From the NCBI GenBank assembly GCA_944389895.1, contig CALXOA010000061.1, forward strand, positions 1-39,224: DNA of 39,224 bases. Direction: 5' to 3'. Made by a program: the position numbers and the translations under genes. The notes under the pieces are model-generated. The model had not been told where the DNA came from, did no database searches, and worked only from the letters and a program-made list of their open reading frames with translations. Shown piece after piece: positions 25,308 through 34,724 of this stretch (the stretch's first letter is position 1; each line of letters begins with the position of its first letter). Origin of the DNA: an uncultured Victivallis sp. (lineage in GTDB: Bacteria > Verrucomicrobiota > Lentisphaeria > Victivallales > Victivallaceae).

Positions 25308-26684
25308 TCAGGAGAAACGCCGCCGTGACAAAAACAGTTTCCTGCAGATCCAATAGAGATAGAAACCGTTGACCGCCGCCGTAAGCAACCAGGTGATCGG
25401 ATAGGAAAGCATCAGATTCCCCATGGTGGGATTCAGGGGGAATATGGTATAGACCCAGACAATCCGCAGGACGCAGACGCCGAACAGTGTGATGATCGCC
25501 GGCATCAGGGAGTGCCCCAGCCCGCGCAAGGCGCCGCTGATCGCATCCATCAATCCGCAGAGGAAGCAGGTGGTGAAAAGGACTCTGATCCGCAACATTC
25601 CCCACGTAATCACCTCTGGATCATTGTTGTAGATCGCCAGCAACTGCGGTCCGGCGAAGAAGAAACTGTACCCCAGCACCAGGCACATCGTGGCGGAACT
25701 GATCATGCAGTAGATGATGCTTCTGCGCACCCGGCTGTAACGTTTTCCCCCCAGATTCTGGCCGGTGAAACTGACAACCGATTGATGAAAAGCGCTCGAT
25801 CCGATATAGACAACCCCCTCCAGACTGATTGCAGCGGTATTGCCGGCAATCGCAAGAGAACCAAACGAGTTGACCGACGACTGGATGGTGATGTTGGAGA
25901 GAGAAAAGAACATCCCCTGAATCCCGGCAGGCAATCCGATCCACATCATACTTTTCAGAATAGCCGGATCAATCCGCAGATTGCTGAATTTCACCCGACA
26001 GGCGTCTTTGGCGTTCATCAGACACTTCAACACCAGGTACCCGGCAATGCCCTGTGAAATAACCGTTGCAAGAGCAACTCCGGCAACATCCATCCGGAAT
26101 ACCAGCACGAAAAAGAGATTCAGCAAGACGTTGATCACTCCGGCAAACAGCAGAAAATAGAGCGGCCTGCGGGTATCCCCGACCGCCCGCATCACGGCAC
26201 TGCCGAAATTGTACAGCATGATGAAGGGCATTCCGGCAAAATAGATCCACATATAGACGCAGGCTTTGCCCAGAACGTTGTCCGGCGTTCCCATCAGAGT
26301 AAGCATCGGCCGTGCCAGTACAATACCCACAACGGCAAGAATCACACCACCGACCAGCGACAGCAGAATGGCCGTGTGCACGGTACGGCTCACATTTTTC
26401 CGGTTTTTCGCGCCGTAGTAGTTGGCGATCAAAACATTGGTCCCGACCGACAGCCCCATGAAAACATTGATGATCAAATTGGTCAGAGAAGCGGTCGACC
26501 CCACCGCGGCCAACGCCTCATGAGGAGCGAATCTGCCGATCACCACCAGATCGGCGGCATTGAACAGCAACTGCAGAATCCCCGAAAGCATCAGAGGAAT
26601 GGAAAAGATCACGATCTGCCCGAACAACGGCCCGTGACACATATCCATCTGGTATTTGTTTCTCACCATGGCATGACAGAGCAT
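25308..26684 (-). CDS. MATE-family multidrug/Na+ antiporter-type exporter
   Basis: This protein of up to 458 residues has twelve predicted membrane helices and the MATE family's opening (GPLFGQIVIFSIPLMLSGILQLLFNAADLVVIGRF), the middle SAVMRAVGDTRRPL block, and its echo in the second half (DAISGALRGLGHSLMPAI). It would export a small molecule in exchange for Na+ or H+ across the inner membrane. The start is uncertain: ATG codons at 26684, 26669 and 26648 are all possible and none has a clear Shine-Dalgarno. It stands alone and converges with the acetylesterase gene. The substrate is unknown. Confidence 0.9.
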   Translation of the reverse strand: MLCHAMVRNKYQMDMCHGPLFGQIVIFSIPLMLSGILQLLFNAADLVVIGRFAPHEALAAVGSTASLTNLIINVFMGLSVGTNVLIANYYGAKNRKNVSRTVHTAILLSLVGGVILAVVGIVLARPMLTLMGTPDNVLGKACVYMWIYFAGMPFIMLYNFGSAVMRAVGDTRRPLYFLLFAGVINVLLNLFFVLVFRMDVAGVALATVISQGIAGYLVLKCLMNAKDACRVKFSNLRIDPAILKSMMWIGLPAGIQGMFFSLSNITIQSSVNSFGSLAIAGNTAAISLEGVVYIGSSAFHQSVVSFTGQNLGGKRYSRVRRSIIYCMISSATMCLVLGYSFFFAGPQLLAIYNNDPEVITWGMLRIRVLFTTCFLCGLMDAISGALRGLGHSLMPAIITLFGVCVLRIVWVYTIFPLNPTMGNLMLSYPITWLLTAAVNGFYLYWICRKLFLSRRRFS

Positions 26685-27053
26685 CCTGCTCGTAATCGCA
26701 AATTGACACTTCCAGAAAGCTGTTAAAATCGGTAATATACCAATTTTGCCGGAAAAATCAATACAAAATCACGCCATATTCACATCACAACGGGCAACGG
26801 AATCGGAATCCCGTTGCGTAATCCATTCTCCGGGAACCTATTCCGGATGAATTACAAAAAGGCAATTTTCGGTTCTTCCGAAGGATTCCTTCGGGGACTC
26901 CATCCCCCGGGATTGTTCCGCGGTTTTCCCGGTTATTCCGGCCGTCACGCCATCGCATCGGGGCCGGACGACATATTCTTCCGAAAAAAGTCAAACGATA
27001 CTTCCCGAAATCCTCCCCGCTTCAGCAGATTCACGGCCTCGTCATCTCCCCAG
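26685..27053. other. Intergenic stretch without recognisable genes
   Basis: About 370 bases between the MATE gene's start and the terminator of the decarboxylase operon. Short open frames on both strands have no family features. I see no RNA gene or repeat. Confidence 0.5.
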
Positions 27054-27090
27054 AAAAAAACGCCGGCGGAGAAACTCTCTCACGCCAGCG
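27054..27090 (-). terminator. Rho-independent terminator of the oxaloacetate decarboxylase operon
   Basis: On the minus strand CGCTGGCG pairs with CGCCGGCG (one G-U), with GAGA/TCTC inside. Seven T follow. It lies 30 bases after the oadB stop. Confidence 0.85.
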
Positions 27091-27119
27091 TTTATCGCTT
27101 CAGGATGAAAATATCTCGA

Positions 27120-28841
27120 TCAGAGCAGCCCCTTGAGCATATTCAACAACACGCCGGCGGCAACTGCGGAACCAATCACACCGGAAACGTTCGGCCCCAT
27201 CGCGTGCATCAACAGGAAGTTCTGCGGATTCGCCTCGAGACCGACCTTGTTGGCGACACGAGCCGCCATCGGAACCGCCGAAACGCCGGCGGCACCGATC
27301 AGCGGATTGATCTTGGTCTTGCTGAAGAGATTCATGATCTTCGCAAAAACCACTCCGCCTGCGGTACCGATGGCGAACGCAATCGCGCCGAGCAGCAGAA
27401 TGCCGAGCGTCTGCAGCGACAGGAACTGATCCGCAGACAGTTTCGAACCGACCGCGAGGCCGAGGAAGATCGTCACAATGTTGATCAACGCATTCTGAGC
27501 AGTCTGGTTCAGACGCTCGACCACACCGCATTCACGCATCAGATTACCGAACATCAGCATACCGATCAACGGTGCGGCATCCGGCAACAGGAAAGCGCAG
27601 AGAAGCGTGATCAAAAGCGGGAAGCAGATCTTCTCCAGCTTACTGACCGTCCGGAGCTGATCCATCTTGATCATGCGATCCTCTTTGGTCGTCAGCAGCT
27701 TCATGATCGGCGGCTGAATGATCGGAACCAACGCCATGTAACTGTAAGCAGCCACTGCAACTGCACCAAGCAGTTTCGGCGACAGTTTGCTGGTCAGATA
27801 GATCGAAGTCGGGCCGTCCGCACCGCCGATGATGCCGATGCTCGCGGCATCCAGCAAAGTGAAGTTGATCGCCGGAATCGCCATCGTCAGCAGCAATGCT
27901 CCGATCAACGCGGTGAAGATACCGAGCTGCGCGGCTCCACCCAGCAGAGAGGTCTTGGGATTCGCGATCAACGGTCCGAAGTCGGTCATTGCACCGACCC
28001 CCATGAAGATCAGCAACGGGAATACGCCTGAGTTGATACCGACCTCGAAGATCATGCCCTGAATACCATCAGGACCGGAAATGCCGGCCAGCGGAATATT
28101 TGCCAGCAATGCTCCGAAACCGATCGGCAGAAGCAACAGCGGCTCAAACTCCTTGACGATCGCCAGATAGATCAACACCAGGGCCACCATCATCATCAAC
28201 ACTCTGCCGAGACCGAGAATCCAGGTTTTGGCAAAATTGCTGCGGCTCTGGCTGATCAGATCGTAAATTCCGGTACTCCGCCAGAGACCGCCGAGGGCCT
28301 CGCCCCAGCCGGGCATCTGATTGCCGGTCACCGTGGCGTTGTCCATGGAATCATGCATGATTTCCTTCGGCTGGAAAGCCGCAACCACCATGCCGGTGGT
28401 CAGAGAAGCGGAAGGAAACACACCCGGATTGAGCGCCTTGACGAGAAATGAACCGCCAATCTTGACCTTACCCTTGCTGCGACCTTCCGGAAGCACCACC
28501 ATAGCCTCACGCCCCGGGGCAACCTTCTGGTTCAAAGCAATGGTCAGCGAGTTGACAACCGCCGGCTTCGGCCAGGCGTAAACAAGATAACGGACGCCAT
28601 CGGGTCCCTGGTACCAGTGAAAGAGCTCATCGCTCGAGTCGGCGATCAACTTTGCGCCGACGGGGAGCCGAAGCCCGTTATCAGTGGCTTTCTCTGCGGC
28701 CGCGATCATTTCACCGGCCTGCTTGAAGTCGGCGGCGGCAGCCGGGGCCGCCTTCAGATCGACACTCGGCTCGGCAACCGCCAGAACCGTGCCGGAAAAG
28801 AGCACGGCGGCAGCAGCCATCAAGAGTTTGAACTTCAACAT
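27120..28841 (-). CDS. oadB: Na+-pumping oxaloacetate decarboxylase beta subunit with extra N-terminal domain
   Basis: The membrane half (from about residue 185) is a clear OadB/GcdB/MmdB sodium pump subunit. It decarboxylates carboxybiotin and exports Na+. [15 protein letters not shown] contains the key aspartate near 287, and [10 protein letters not shown] lies at 339-348. Unlike typical members of about 370-430 residues, this one has 573. Residues 1-22 look like a signal peptide, and about 160 residues of soluble, probably periplasmic, sequence follow ([36 protein letters not shown]). The ATG at 28841 lies 4 bases after the oadA stop, with GGAG overlapping the oadA end. Which decarboxylation it serves (oxaloacetate or another acid) depends on OadA. 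Confidence 0.9.
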   Translation of the reverse strand: MLKFKLLMAAAAVLFSGTVLAVAEPSVDLKAAPAAAADFKQAGEMIAAAEKATDNGLRLPVGAKLIADSSDELFHWYQGPDGVRYLVYAWPKPAVVNSLTIALNQKVAPGREAMVVLPEGRSKGKVKIGGSFLVKALNPGVFPSASLTTGMVVAAFQPKEIMHDSMDNATVTGNQMPGWGEALGGLWRSTGIYDLISQSRSNFAKTWILGLGRVLMMMVALVLIYLAIVKEFEPLLLLPIGFGALLANIPLAGISGPDGIQGMIFEVGINSGVFPLLIFMGVGAMTDFGPLIANPKTSLLGGAAQLGIFTALIGALLLTMAIPAINFTLLDAASIGIIGGADGPTSIYLTSKLSPKLLGAVAVAAYSYMALVPIIQPPIMKLLTTKEDRMIKMDQLRTVSKLEKICFPLLITLLCAFLLPDAAPLIGMLMFGNLMRECGVVERLNQTAQNALINIVTIFLGLAVGSKLSADQFLSLQTLGILLLGAIAFAIGTAGGVVFAKIMNLFSKTKINPLIGAAGVSAVPMAARVANKVGLEANPQNFLLMHAMGPNVSGVIGSAVAAGVLLNMLKGLL

Positions 28842-28845
28842 CGTG

Positions 28846-30672
28846 TCACTTCTCCTCAATCATCGCGAGCGCATCGCCGGCGGCAACAACCTGGCTGGGC
28901 GAAACGCAGATTTCACGGATGATACCCGCTTTCGGGGCCTTGATTTCTGTCTCCATCTTCATCGCTTCGATCACGAGGATGACGTCCTCCGCAGCGACCT
29001 CATCACCAACGTTGACCGCGATCTTCACGATCGTCCCCGGCAGAGGCGACGGCAGAGCGACAGCGGCACCGCCCGCGGTCGGAGCCGCGGCAGCCGGAGC
29101 TGCAGCGCCTTCTGCAACCTTGACCGCAAATTTCCGGCCGTTGACGGTAGCGGTGTAGGCATCGCCGGCGGCATTGAGTTCAACCACGACGTTCTTTCCG
29201 TCGATGGTGGCGGTATAAGCGCCGCCCGCGGCAGCCTTCTTCGGCTTCTCGGCCTCCTTGTAACGGATCCCCATCGGCCGATCCCCCTTCAGGAAGTTCA
29301 GCCCCTTGTCGCCGCAGGTCGCGACGATGAAGATATTCTCCTCCGTGACCGGCAGGCCGGCTTTCTCAAGCAAACCGGTGTTGTATTTGATTCCGAGCTG
29401 GGGATTGGCGTCGTTGATCTCTACGACCGACTTGGTGGTCGGCTCAAGCTCAAGCTGCTCCTGCGCCCACTTCACAACGGTCGGATCCGGCGGAACCGGA
29501 GTCTTGCCGAAGTAGCCGAGCACCATCCGGCCATAGCCCTTCGGATCGATCTTCCAGGAGCCGTCGGCATTCTTGCCCTGCACGGCGTTGCGGAACGCCT
29601 GCTGGAAGTAGAACTGCGAAACCGGCGTCACGCTGGTTCCGAAACCGCCCTTCGCCACCACTTCGCGCATCTCGTCGATGCAGGCGTCGTACTTGTCGAG
29701 GCAGTTGTTGTCGCGCATCATCTGGGTATTCGCGGTCAACGCGCCGCCCGGCATCGGGGAGAAAATGATCTTCGGGGAGACCTGCATCGATTCCGGGGGC
29801 ATGAAATACTTGTCCATGCACTTCTCAAAGATTTTCTCGACCTCGAGGATCTTTTCCGGATTGATGTCGAGAGTGTAATCGGTACCACGCAGCCGCTGGT
29901 ACATCACCAGGATATCCGCTTCACAGGTACCGCCGGAGAGCGGGCTCATCGCCAGGTCGATCACGTCCGCACCGGCCTCGATCGCCGCCATATTGCAGGC
30001 CACCGCCATGCCCGCGGTGTCGTGGGTGTGGAACTGGATCTCCTTGCCGGAACCGATCATCGCACGCGCCTGCTTGACGGTTTCGAAAACCGTGGCCGGC
30101 GTACTGGTGCCGGAAGCATCCTTGAACGCAAGGCTGTCAAACGGAATGCCGCTGTCGAGGATCTCGCGCAGCCGGTCCATGTAGAACTTCGGCGAATGGG
30201 CGTAGGTCTCGTTGAGGTTGGGAGCCAGCCCCATCATCGTGATGGTGATCTGATGCTTCAGACCGTGTTTCGCGATTGCGCGGCCGGAGACATCGAGGTT
30301 ACGGACGTCGTTCAACGCGTCAAAGTTGCGGATCGTCGTGATGCCGTGCTTCTTGAAGAGTTTGGCATGCAGATCGATGATATCGCTGGACTGGCTGGAG
30401 AGACCGACCACATTGACTCCGCGGGCCAGGGTCTGAAGGTTAACGTCGGGTCCGACGGTCGCCCGCCATTTGTCCATCATTTCAAAAGCGTCTTCCTGAC
30501 AGTAGAAATAGAGCGCCTGGAAACGGGCGCCGCCGCCGATCTCAATGTGGCTGATACCGGCCTTGACCGCCGCTTCCAATGCGGGCAGGAAATCTTCGGT
30601 TTTGACACGGGCGCCGAGACAGGACTGGAAACCGTCGCGGAACGAGCAGTCCATGAATTTGATTTTTTTCAT
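28846..30672 (-). CDS. oadA: Oxaloacetate decarboxylase alpha subunit (biotin carboxyltransferase)
   Basis: This 608-residue cytoplasmic subunit moves CO2 from a carboxylic acid, probably oxaloacetate, to biotin. The N-terminal carboxyltransferase barrel starts [10 protein letters not shown], a variant of the usual DTTLRDxHQS. Metal-binding HTHD and SPLSGGT follow, then the conserved PYC_OADA region. The C-terminus is an Ala/Pro-rich hinge and a biotinyl domain with K572 in EAMKMET as the biotin site. Several substitutions in normally strict blocks suggest a divergent branch that might use a different acid. It lies between oadG (54 bp) and oadB (4 bp), and the biotin ligase gene starts the operon. 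Confidence 0.9.
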   Translation of the reverse strand: MKKIKFMDCSFRDGFQSCLGARVKTEDFLPALEAAVKAGISHIEIGGGARFQALYFYCQEDAFEMMDKWRATVGPDVNLQTLARGVNVVGLSSQSSDIIDLHAKLFKKHGITTIRNFDALNDVRNLDVSGRAIAKHGLKHQITITMMGLAPNLNETYAHSPKFYMDRLREILDSGIPFDSLAFKDASGTSTPATVFETVKQARAMIGSGKEIQFHTHDTAGMAVACNMAAIEAGADVIDLAMSPLSGGTCEADILVMYQRLRGTDYTLDINPEKILEVEKIFEKCMDKYFMPPESMQVSPKIIFSPMPGGALTANTQMMRDNNCLDKYDACIDEMREVVAKGGFGTSVTPVSQFYFQQAFRNAVQGKNADGSWKIDPKGYGRMVLGYFGKTPVPPDPTVVKWAQEQLELEPTTKSVVEINDANPQLGIKYNTGLLEKAGLPVTEENIFIVATCGDKGLNFLKGDRPMGIRYKEAEKPKKAAAGGAYTATIDGKNVVVELNAAGDAYTATVNGRKFAVKVAEGAAAPAAAAPTAGGAAVALPSPLPGTIVKIAVNVGDEVAAEDVILVIEAMKMETEIKAPKAGIIREICVSPSQVVAAGDALAMIEEK

Positions 30673-30726
30673 TTCTGTATTTCTCTTTCAGAATATGTTA
30701 TAATTGGAATCGAACCGTCGTGAATA

Positions 30727-30969
30727 TCACTTGCCGCGAGCACATTCCACGGCCGCTGCGGCGATTGCCGCCAGCTGCGCGTCATCGCCCGAGGAAGCTT
30801 TCGGTTTCGGAGCCGCCTTCGGAGCCGGCTCGAAAGCGGCGGCGAACGGCGCCAGCACCTTCTGCATCAGGTTCATCGCGATGATCATCAATATGAGGAA
30901 GAAATAAACCATCCCCATACCGAAAACCAACAGTTTGAGTCCGCCCAGAATCAGATCTGCGTTGCTCAT
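30727..30969 (-). CDS. oadG: Oxaloacetate decarboxylase gamma subunit
   Basis: This 80-residue protein has one N-terminal membrane helix (LLVFGMGMVYFFLILMII, the OadG pattern) and an Ala/Pro/Lys-rich tail. In known pumps the gamma subunit holds the alpha and beta subunits together at the membrane. Its ATG overlaps the biotin ligase stop by four bases (ATGA), and oadA follows. The tail lacks the histidine-rich end of some family members. Confidence 0.83.
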   Translation of the reverse strand: MSNADLILGGLKLLVFGMGMVYFFLILMIIAMNLMQKVLAPFAAAFEPAPKAAPKPKASSGDDAQLAAIAAAAVECARGK

Positions 30970-31787
30970 ACTTTCCCCTTTGTTTTGTCGTTGGTTGTTA
31001 TGGTATTATTGATTGAAATCCGCCTGCCGTTCCGGTGAAAACGCCCCCAATCGATCGAATCGCGGTCGATCCTGACATCGCCGCAGGAGAAAACGATTGC
31101 CCCCTCGACGCTCTCCAGAACCATCCGCCCATCCGGCAGAATGTCTTTGAAAACGCCCTCCTGCTCCACGCCACGCGCATCGATCACGGTGAGCCGTTCA
31201 CCCAGCAGCCGATTCTCCCGTTTCCATTCGGCAAAAACCGTCTCAGCACTTTTTAAATAAATAATATAGTATCGAAGCAGGCTTTCCGCTAGTTTTTTTA
31301 TCAAAAAATCCAAATTAAATTTCCGTTTTGCCGCAACACGAAGGGAAATCGCAGGTTGTCCCACACCGGCAAGTTCATTTTCCGAGAGATTCACGTTGAG
31401 CCCGATCCCGGTCGCCACTCCACAGACACGCCCCTCGACAATCCGGGCGCTCTCGCTCAGGATTCCCGCCAGCTTCCGATTTTCAAGGTAGAGATCATTG
31501 GGCCATTTCAAAAAAGGATCCAGTTCAGGCGCCGCTGCACGCACACACTCCAGACCGGCCAGGCCGATCAGGCAACCGGCATGAAAACCGTCATGCAGAT
31601 TTTTCAATACAGCGGTAACAGCAATATTCGCTCCGGGAGGAGAAACCCACGAACGGCCACGCCTGCCGCGCCCCGCAGTCTGGTTCCTGGTCGCCACCAA
31701 TGCCCCATCCGGCAGTTCCGCAAAATGTTCACACGCATAACGATTGGTCGAATCGACCTCGTCGAGCATGACGATAACCGGCTCCAT
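30966..31787 (-). CDS. birA: Biotin-protein ligase
   Basis: This 273-residue enzyme activates biotin with ATP and attaches it to a lysine of acceptor proteins, here most likely K572 of OadA. Family motifs are DEVDSTNRYA, the biotinyl-AMP loop TAGRGRRGRSWVSPPGANI and KWPNDLY, with KLAGIL and VATGIGLNVN following. There is no N-terminal DNA-binding domain, so it is not a BirA-type repressor. The ATG at 31787 was chosen for GGAG 8 bases upstream. A longer frame would run into a terminator hairpin. It leads the decarboxylase operon and overlaps oadG. Confidence 0.92.
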   Translation of the reverse strand: MEPVIVMLDEVDSTNRYACEHFAELPDGALVATRNQTAGRGRRGRSWVSPPGANIAVTAVLKNLHDGFHAGCLIGLAGLECVRAAAPELDPFLKWPNDLYLENRKLAGILSESARIVEGRVCGVATGIGLNVNLSENELAGVGQPAISLRVAAKRKFNLDFLIKKLAESLLRYYIIYLKSAETVFAEWKRENRLLGERLTVIDARGVEQEGVFKDILPDGRMVLESVEGAIVFSCGDVRIDRDSIDWGRFHRNGRRISINNTITTNDKTKGKV

Positions 31788-31810
31788 TTCAATTCTCCAC
31801 GCTTCCAGGT

Positions 31811-31838
31811 AAAAAAAAGCCGTGCGGACCGGCACGGC
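31811..31838 (-). terminator. Strong Rho-independent terminator only 23 bases before birA
   Basis: On the minus strand GCCGTGC pairs with GCACGGC around a six-base loop, and eight T follow. It lies 24 bases after the ABC permease gene and ends 23 bases before the birA ATG. Confidence 0.88.
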
Positions 31839-31862
31839 GAAATGATCAGAAAAAACGGGAAA

Positions 31863-32822
31863 TCAGTTCCGGGAATCCCCTGCGACCTCCTTGTTTTCGA
31901 AGACAGCCACAGCCCACATCGCTGAAACAAAAACGTAGATCACCACATAGATCGCACAGTTGATCACATAATCGGTGGGAATCGGTCGATTCACAGCCAC
32001 GGCGTCAGCCAGCCAGAAATACTGCCAGTTCGGAACCACCGCATAGCAGAAGGCGAAGAAGGCATTCAGAAAATCGGAATCCGTCTGGCGCTGGAAAAGA
32101 TAACTCGAAATCAGACCGAGGAAAAACACCGCCGAACAGACGCAGAGATTGACCACAATATCGAGCCGCGTGGCAAAAACCACAGCGAGCGTCGACATCG
32201 CTATCACTGCGAAGTTAATCAGAATCAAAGCCTTGTAAAGATCCGGCAACGAGATTGTCGGAGCCTCTTTCGTCAGGATGCAGTAAATGGAAAAAACCGG
32301 AACCAGTACAATCAGCGCATAACATGCGATTTCGGGAAACGAACTTCCACGCAGAAAGTTGGCGAGACAGCCGACCGCACAGCCTGCGACCAGCAACGCC
32401 AGGTAGGTGTAGTAGATGCCCATGTCCATGCGGAACTGGTCGGTTGCGATGTAGACTGCGATCACCGCAGCAAAGTTGCACACCGCAGCAAAAAGCGTAA
32501 CGGCAACTCCGATCCCCGTGATCTTGCCGAGGATGAAAGTCCAGCGCCAGACCGGCTTCGACAACAACAGCAGCACCGTTCCATTCCGCATTTCACGTGC
32601 AACGGTATGGCTGGCACAGAGAACCCCCGCGACCAGCCCGAAAACCAGGCTGGTCGCCATGGAACTGTCAACCACCAGTTTAAGCTGTTCGGAAAACACG
32701 AACAACGCGGCCGAAGGATAATGCCCGATCAGCAGCAGGGCCGAAAACAGCATCAGGAACACCACCGGTTCGCGCACCGATTCCTTGAAGGTATTGCTCG
32801 CGATTCTGAAAAAATTGAACAT
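31863..32822 (-). CDS. ABC-2-type transporter permease without an adjacent ATPase
   Basis: This 319-residue membrane protein has six or more predicted helices. It starts with the cytoplasmic ABC-2 pattern RIASNTFKESVREPVVFLM and has AREMRNGTVLLLLSKPVWRW after the second helix, as in NatB/NosY-like permeases. It would form the channel of an ABC exporter, but no ATPase gene is adjacent, so the partner must be elsewhere or outside the cluster. The ATG at 32822 was preferred to a TTG two codons upstream. It follows the small secreted protein gene by 21 bp, and both probably use the promoter at 33607-33634. Confidence 0.8.
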   Translation of the reverse strand: MFNFFRIASNTFKESVREPVVFLMLFSALLLIGHYPSAALFVFSEQLKLVVDSSMATSLVFGLVAGVLCASHTVAREMRNGTVLLLLSKPVWRWTFILGKITGIGVAVTLFAAVCNFAAVIAVYIATDQFRMDMGIYYTYLALLVAGCAVGCLANFLRGSSFPEIACYALIVLVPVFSIYCILTKEAPTISLPDLYKALILINFAVIAMSTLAVVFATRLDIVVNLCVCSAVFFLGLISSYLFQRQTDSDFLNAFFAFCYAVVPNWQYFWLADAVAVNRPIPTDYVINCAIYVVIYVFVSAMWAVAVFENKEVAGDSRN

Positions 32823-32843
32823 CGGCAACGCCCCCGGGACAAC

Positions 32844-33536
32844 TCACTCCGCCGACTCGGCAGCCACCGGAGCTTCGGAATCGGCCGGAGCGACATCTTC
32901 GCCGGCCACCGGCGTCACGGCGGAATCACCTGCGTCGGAAACCTCGGCGGCCTCGGAAGTGGACGCCTCGAGGGGAGCGTACTTCGTCTCGGCGGCCGGA
33001 GCCGCCGGACGACTGATCGGCCGATAGATTTTGCCGTCGTTCAACATCGTTTCGCGCAGATCCTTGTAGTACCCTGCAAGATTGCTCAGATTCAGAAGAT
33101 CAGTCAACTCGTCGGCGACACGCTGCCAGTCATTCGACTCGATTCTGACGATCGGGATGGTGCGATCGAGCATCCGGACATACTTCGGCTGGACATAGAC
33201 ATCATCGCCGAGCACAACGATCCGCCTCGGATTCAGGAAACGAACGAAATCATTGAACTTCTCTTCGCGGATCAGCAGCGAATTGCTTTTCGGCGGGCAG
33301 AAGATGATCCGGGTGTCACCGGACTCCCGGGTGGGCAGCAGAATGTAGGGCTGACGGCTTTCATTCTGGATCAGCTCCGCCAGCAGCCGGGGACTCTTGT
33401 AGTTTCCGGTAAGCACCAGCGTCACGATCTGACGCTTCGGACCGTTGACCGTCCACGGCACATCGGCGAAGACGCCGGAGCAGACCAGCACGCCGAGCAG
33501 CACAAGAAACAATTTCAACATCTTCGATCCACGCAT
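32844..33536 (-). CDS. Secreted protein with a cell-wall-binding-repeat-like domain and acidic tail
   Basis: This 230-residue protein begins with a signal peptide (KLFLVLLGVLVCSGVFA) and ends in an Ala/Glu/Asp-rich, probably disordered tail of about 50 residues. The middle (LLPTRESGDTRIIF, FLNPRRIVVLGDD, IPIVRIESNDWQRVADEL) has a pattern reminiscent of CWB2 cell-wall-binding repeats, with an alternating strand-helix order. That likeness is weak and the family is not recognised. GGAGG 7 bases upstream supports the ATG at 33536. It is the first gene of the unit with the ABC-2 permease. Confidence 0.6.
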   Translation of the reverse strand: MRGSKMLKLFLVLLGVLVCSGVFADVPWTVNGPKRQIVTLVLTGNYKSPRLLAELIQNESRQPYILLPTRESGDTRIIFCPPKSNSLLIREEKFNDFVRFLNPRRIVVLGDDVYVQPKYVRMLDRTIPIVRIESNDWQRVADELTDLLNLSNLAGYYKDLRETMLNDGKIYRPISRPAAPAAETKYAPLEASTSEAAEVSDAGDSAVTPVAGEDVAPADSEAPVAAESAE

Positions 33537-33606
33537 GTTCAACCTCCCGTGGGAAAATCCCTTGAAAACCGTAATTCCGATTTCAAAAACACACCTTGTT
33601 TGTTAC

Positions 33607-33634
33607 AATATAACCTGAATCCCGTTACAAGCAA
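33607..33634 (-). promoter_or_regulatory. Promoter of the secreted protein and ABC permease genes
   Basis: On the minus strand TTGCTT (33629-33634) and TATATT (33607-33612) are 16 bp apart. The predicted leader is about 65 bases. Confidence 0.5.
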
Positions 33635-33803
33635 ATAAAAAAACAGCCGTGAATGGAAAATTTCCGTTATTTTGCTTGCAGAATTTCCAAACCACGGGCA
33701 TTTTAAATCAGGAGAAGAAGCGCGGCACCCGGATGTGCCGGCAGTTTCACATGTACTCCCTCCGGAGGCCGAAGGAAGAGCGACAGAACTCAAAGAATTC
33801 AGA

Positions 33804-34691
33804 ATGCAGATTACAAATTTATTTCCGAAAACCGTCCGGCGGAATGTGCCGGCCCGCGTCGCCCTTCTGATGAGCGGGACCGGCACCAACGCCGAAGTGC
33901 TGCTGCGTTACGCCGCAAACCGTGCGGACATTTCTTTTGTACCGGTCCTGCTTGCGACCGATGCGCCGGAAACCAGCCGTGCCCGCGAACTGGGCAAACT
34001 TTTCTCCCTCCCGGTCGTAGAGCATGACATCCGCCGCTTCTATCTTGACCATGGAGAGAGCGGCATCGCGCTGATCAATGAACGGCGCCGGGCGCTCCGC
34101 GACGAGTGGACGGACGGGCTGCGCGCACGCCTCGCCCCCTTCCGGATCGATTTCATCGTGCTGGCCGGATTCGTCCCGCTGACCAACCTGACCGCCGATT
34201 ATCCCTGCCTCAATGTGCATCCCGGAGACCTCACCGTGGAAGAGGACGGGAGAAGAATCTTCGCCGGTCTCCACTTCCGCCCGGTTGAAAATGCGATTCT
34301 ACGCGGACTGGATCACCTGCGAAGCAGCGTGATCCTCGCCCAGCCCTATTGCGGAACCGGAGAAGCGGAAATGGACTCCGGCCCGGTTCTCGGACTCTCC
34401 CCGGCATTGTCGGTGGACCTCGACGGGCACACTGTTGAAGAACTGCGCGCCATCGACGCGGCGCGACGGCCGGGACACCGGGATGATCCGCTGCGACGGC
34501 TCGCGGAATCCCACCTGGAACGGCTCAAATATGCGGGAGATCACATCGTTCTCCCGCGTGTAACCGAGGATTTCGCCGCCGGCAGGTTCGGTCTCGATGA
34601 GACCGGGCTGTGTTTCCGGGATGGAGTACGGTGGCACCCGATCGTCACAGTGGAGTACACGGAAAACAGCCACCGGCTGCGGCTGCGCTGA
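33804..34691 (+). CDS. PurN-like formyltransferase-family protein
   Basis: This protein of about 295 residues has the formyltransferase fold: ALLMSGTGTNAEVLL near the N-terminus resembles the PurN SGxGSN loop. IVLAGFVPLTNLTADYPCLNVHPGDLT contains the N-x-H pair that forms the catalytic site of GAR transformylases. The second half (SLDLDGH-like and VTEDFAAGRFGLDETGL segments) is longer than in standard PurN of about 200 residues, so it may act on another substrate. The start is uncertain. The ATG at 33804 has no good Shine-Dalgarno, but upstream codons to 33672 look non-coding. It lies 33 bp before the DUF58 gene. Confidence 0.75.
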   Translation: MQITNLFPKTVRRNVPARVALLMSGTGTNAEVLLRYAANRADISFVPVLLATDAPETSRARELGKLFSLPVVEHDIRRFYLDHGESGIALINERRRALRDEWTDGLRARLAPFRIDFIVLAGFVPLTNLTADYPCLNVHPGDLTVEEDGRRIFAGLHFRPVENAILRGLDHLRSSVILAQPYCGTGEAEMDSGPVLGLSPALSVDLDGHTVEELRAIDAARRPGHRDDPLRRLAESHLERLKYAGDHIVLPRVTEDFAAGRFGLDETGLCFRDGVRWHPIVTVEYTENSHRLRLR

Positions 34692-34724
34692 GCGGAGGGA
34701 AGAAAGGATGGATTCGATCGCCCG

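Noticed and set aside
28684..30723. Plus-strand open frame of 679 codons opposite oadA
   Set aside because: OadA motifs (HTHD, EAMKMET) on the minus strand explain the region; the reverse frame has no family features.
33655..33665. GGAAAATTTCC palindrome in the divergent gap before the formyltransferase gene
   Set aside because: Short AT-rich palindromes are frequent by chance, and no regulator gene or second copy supports an operator.
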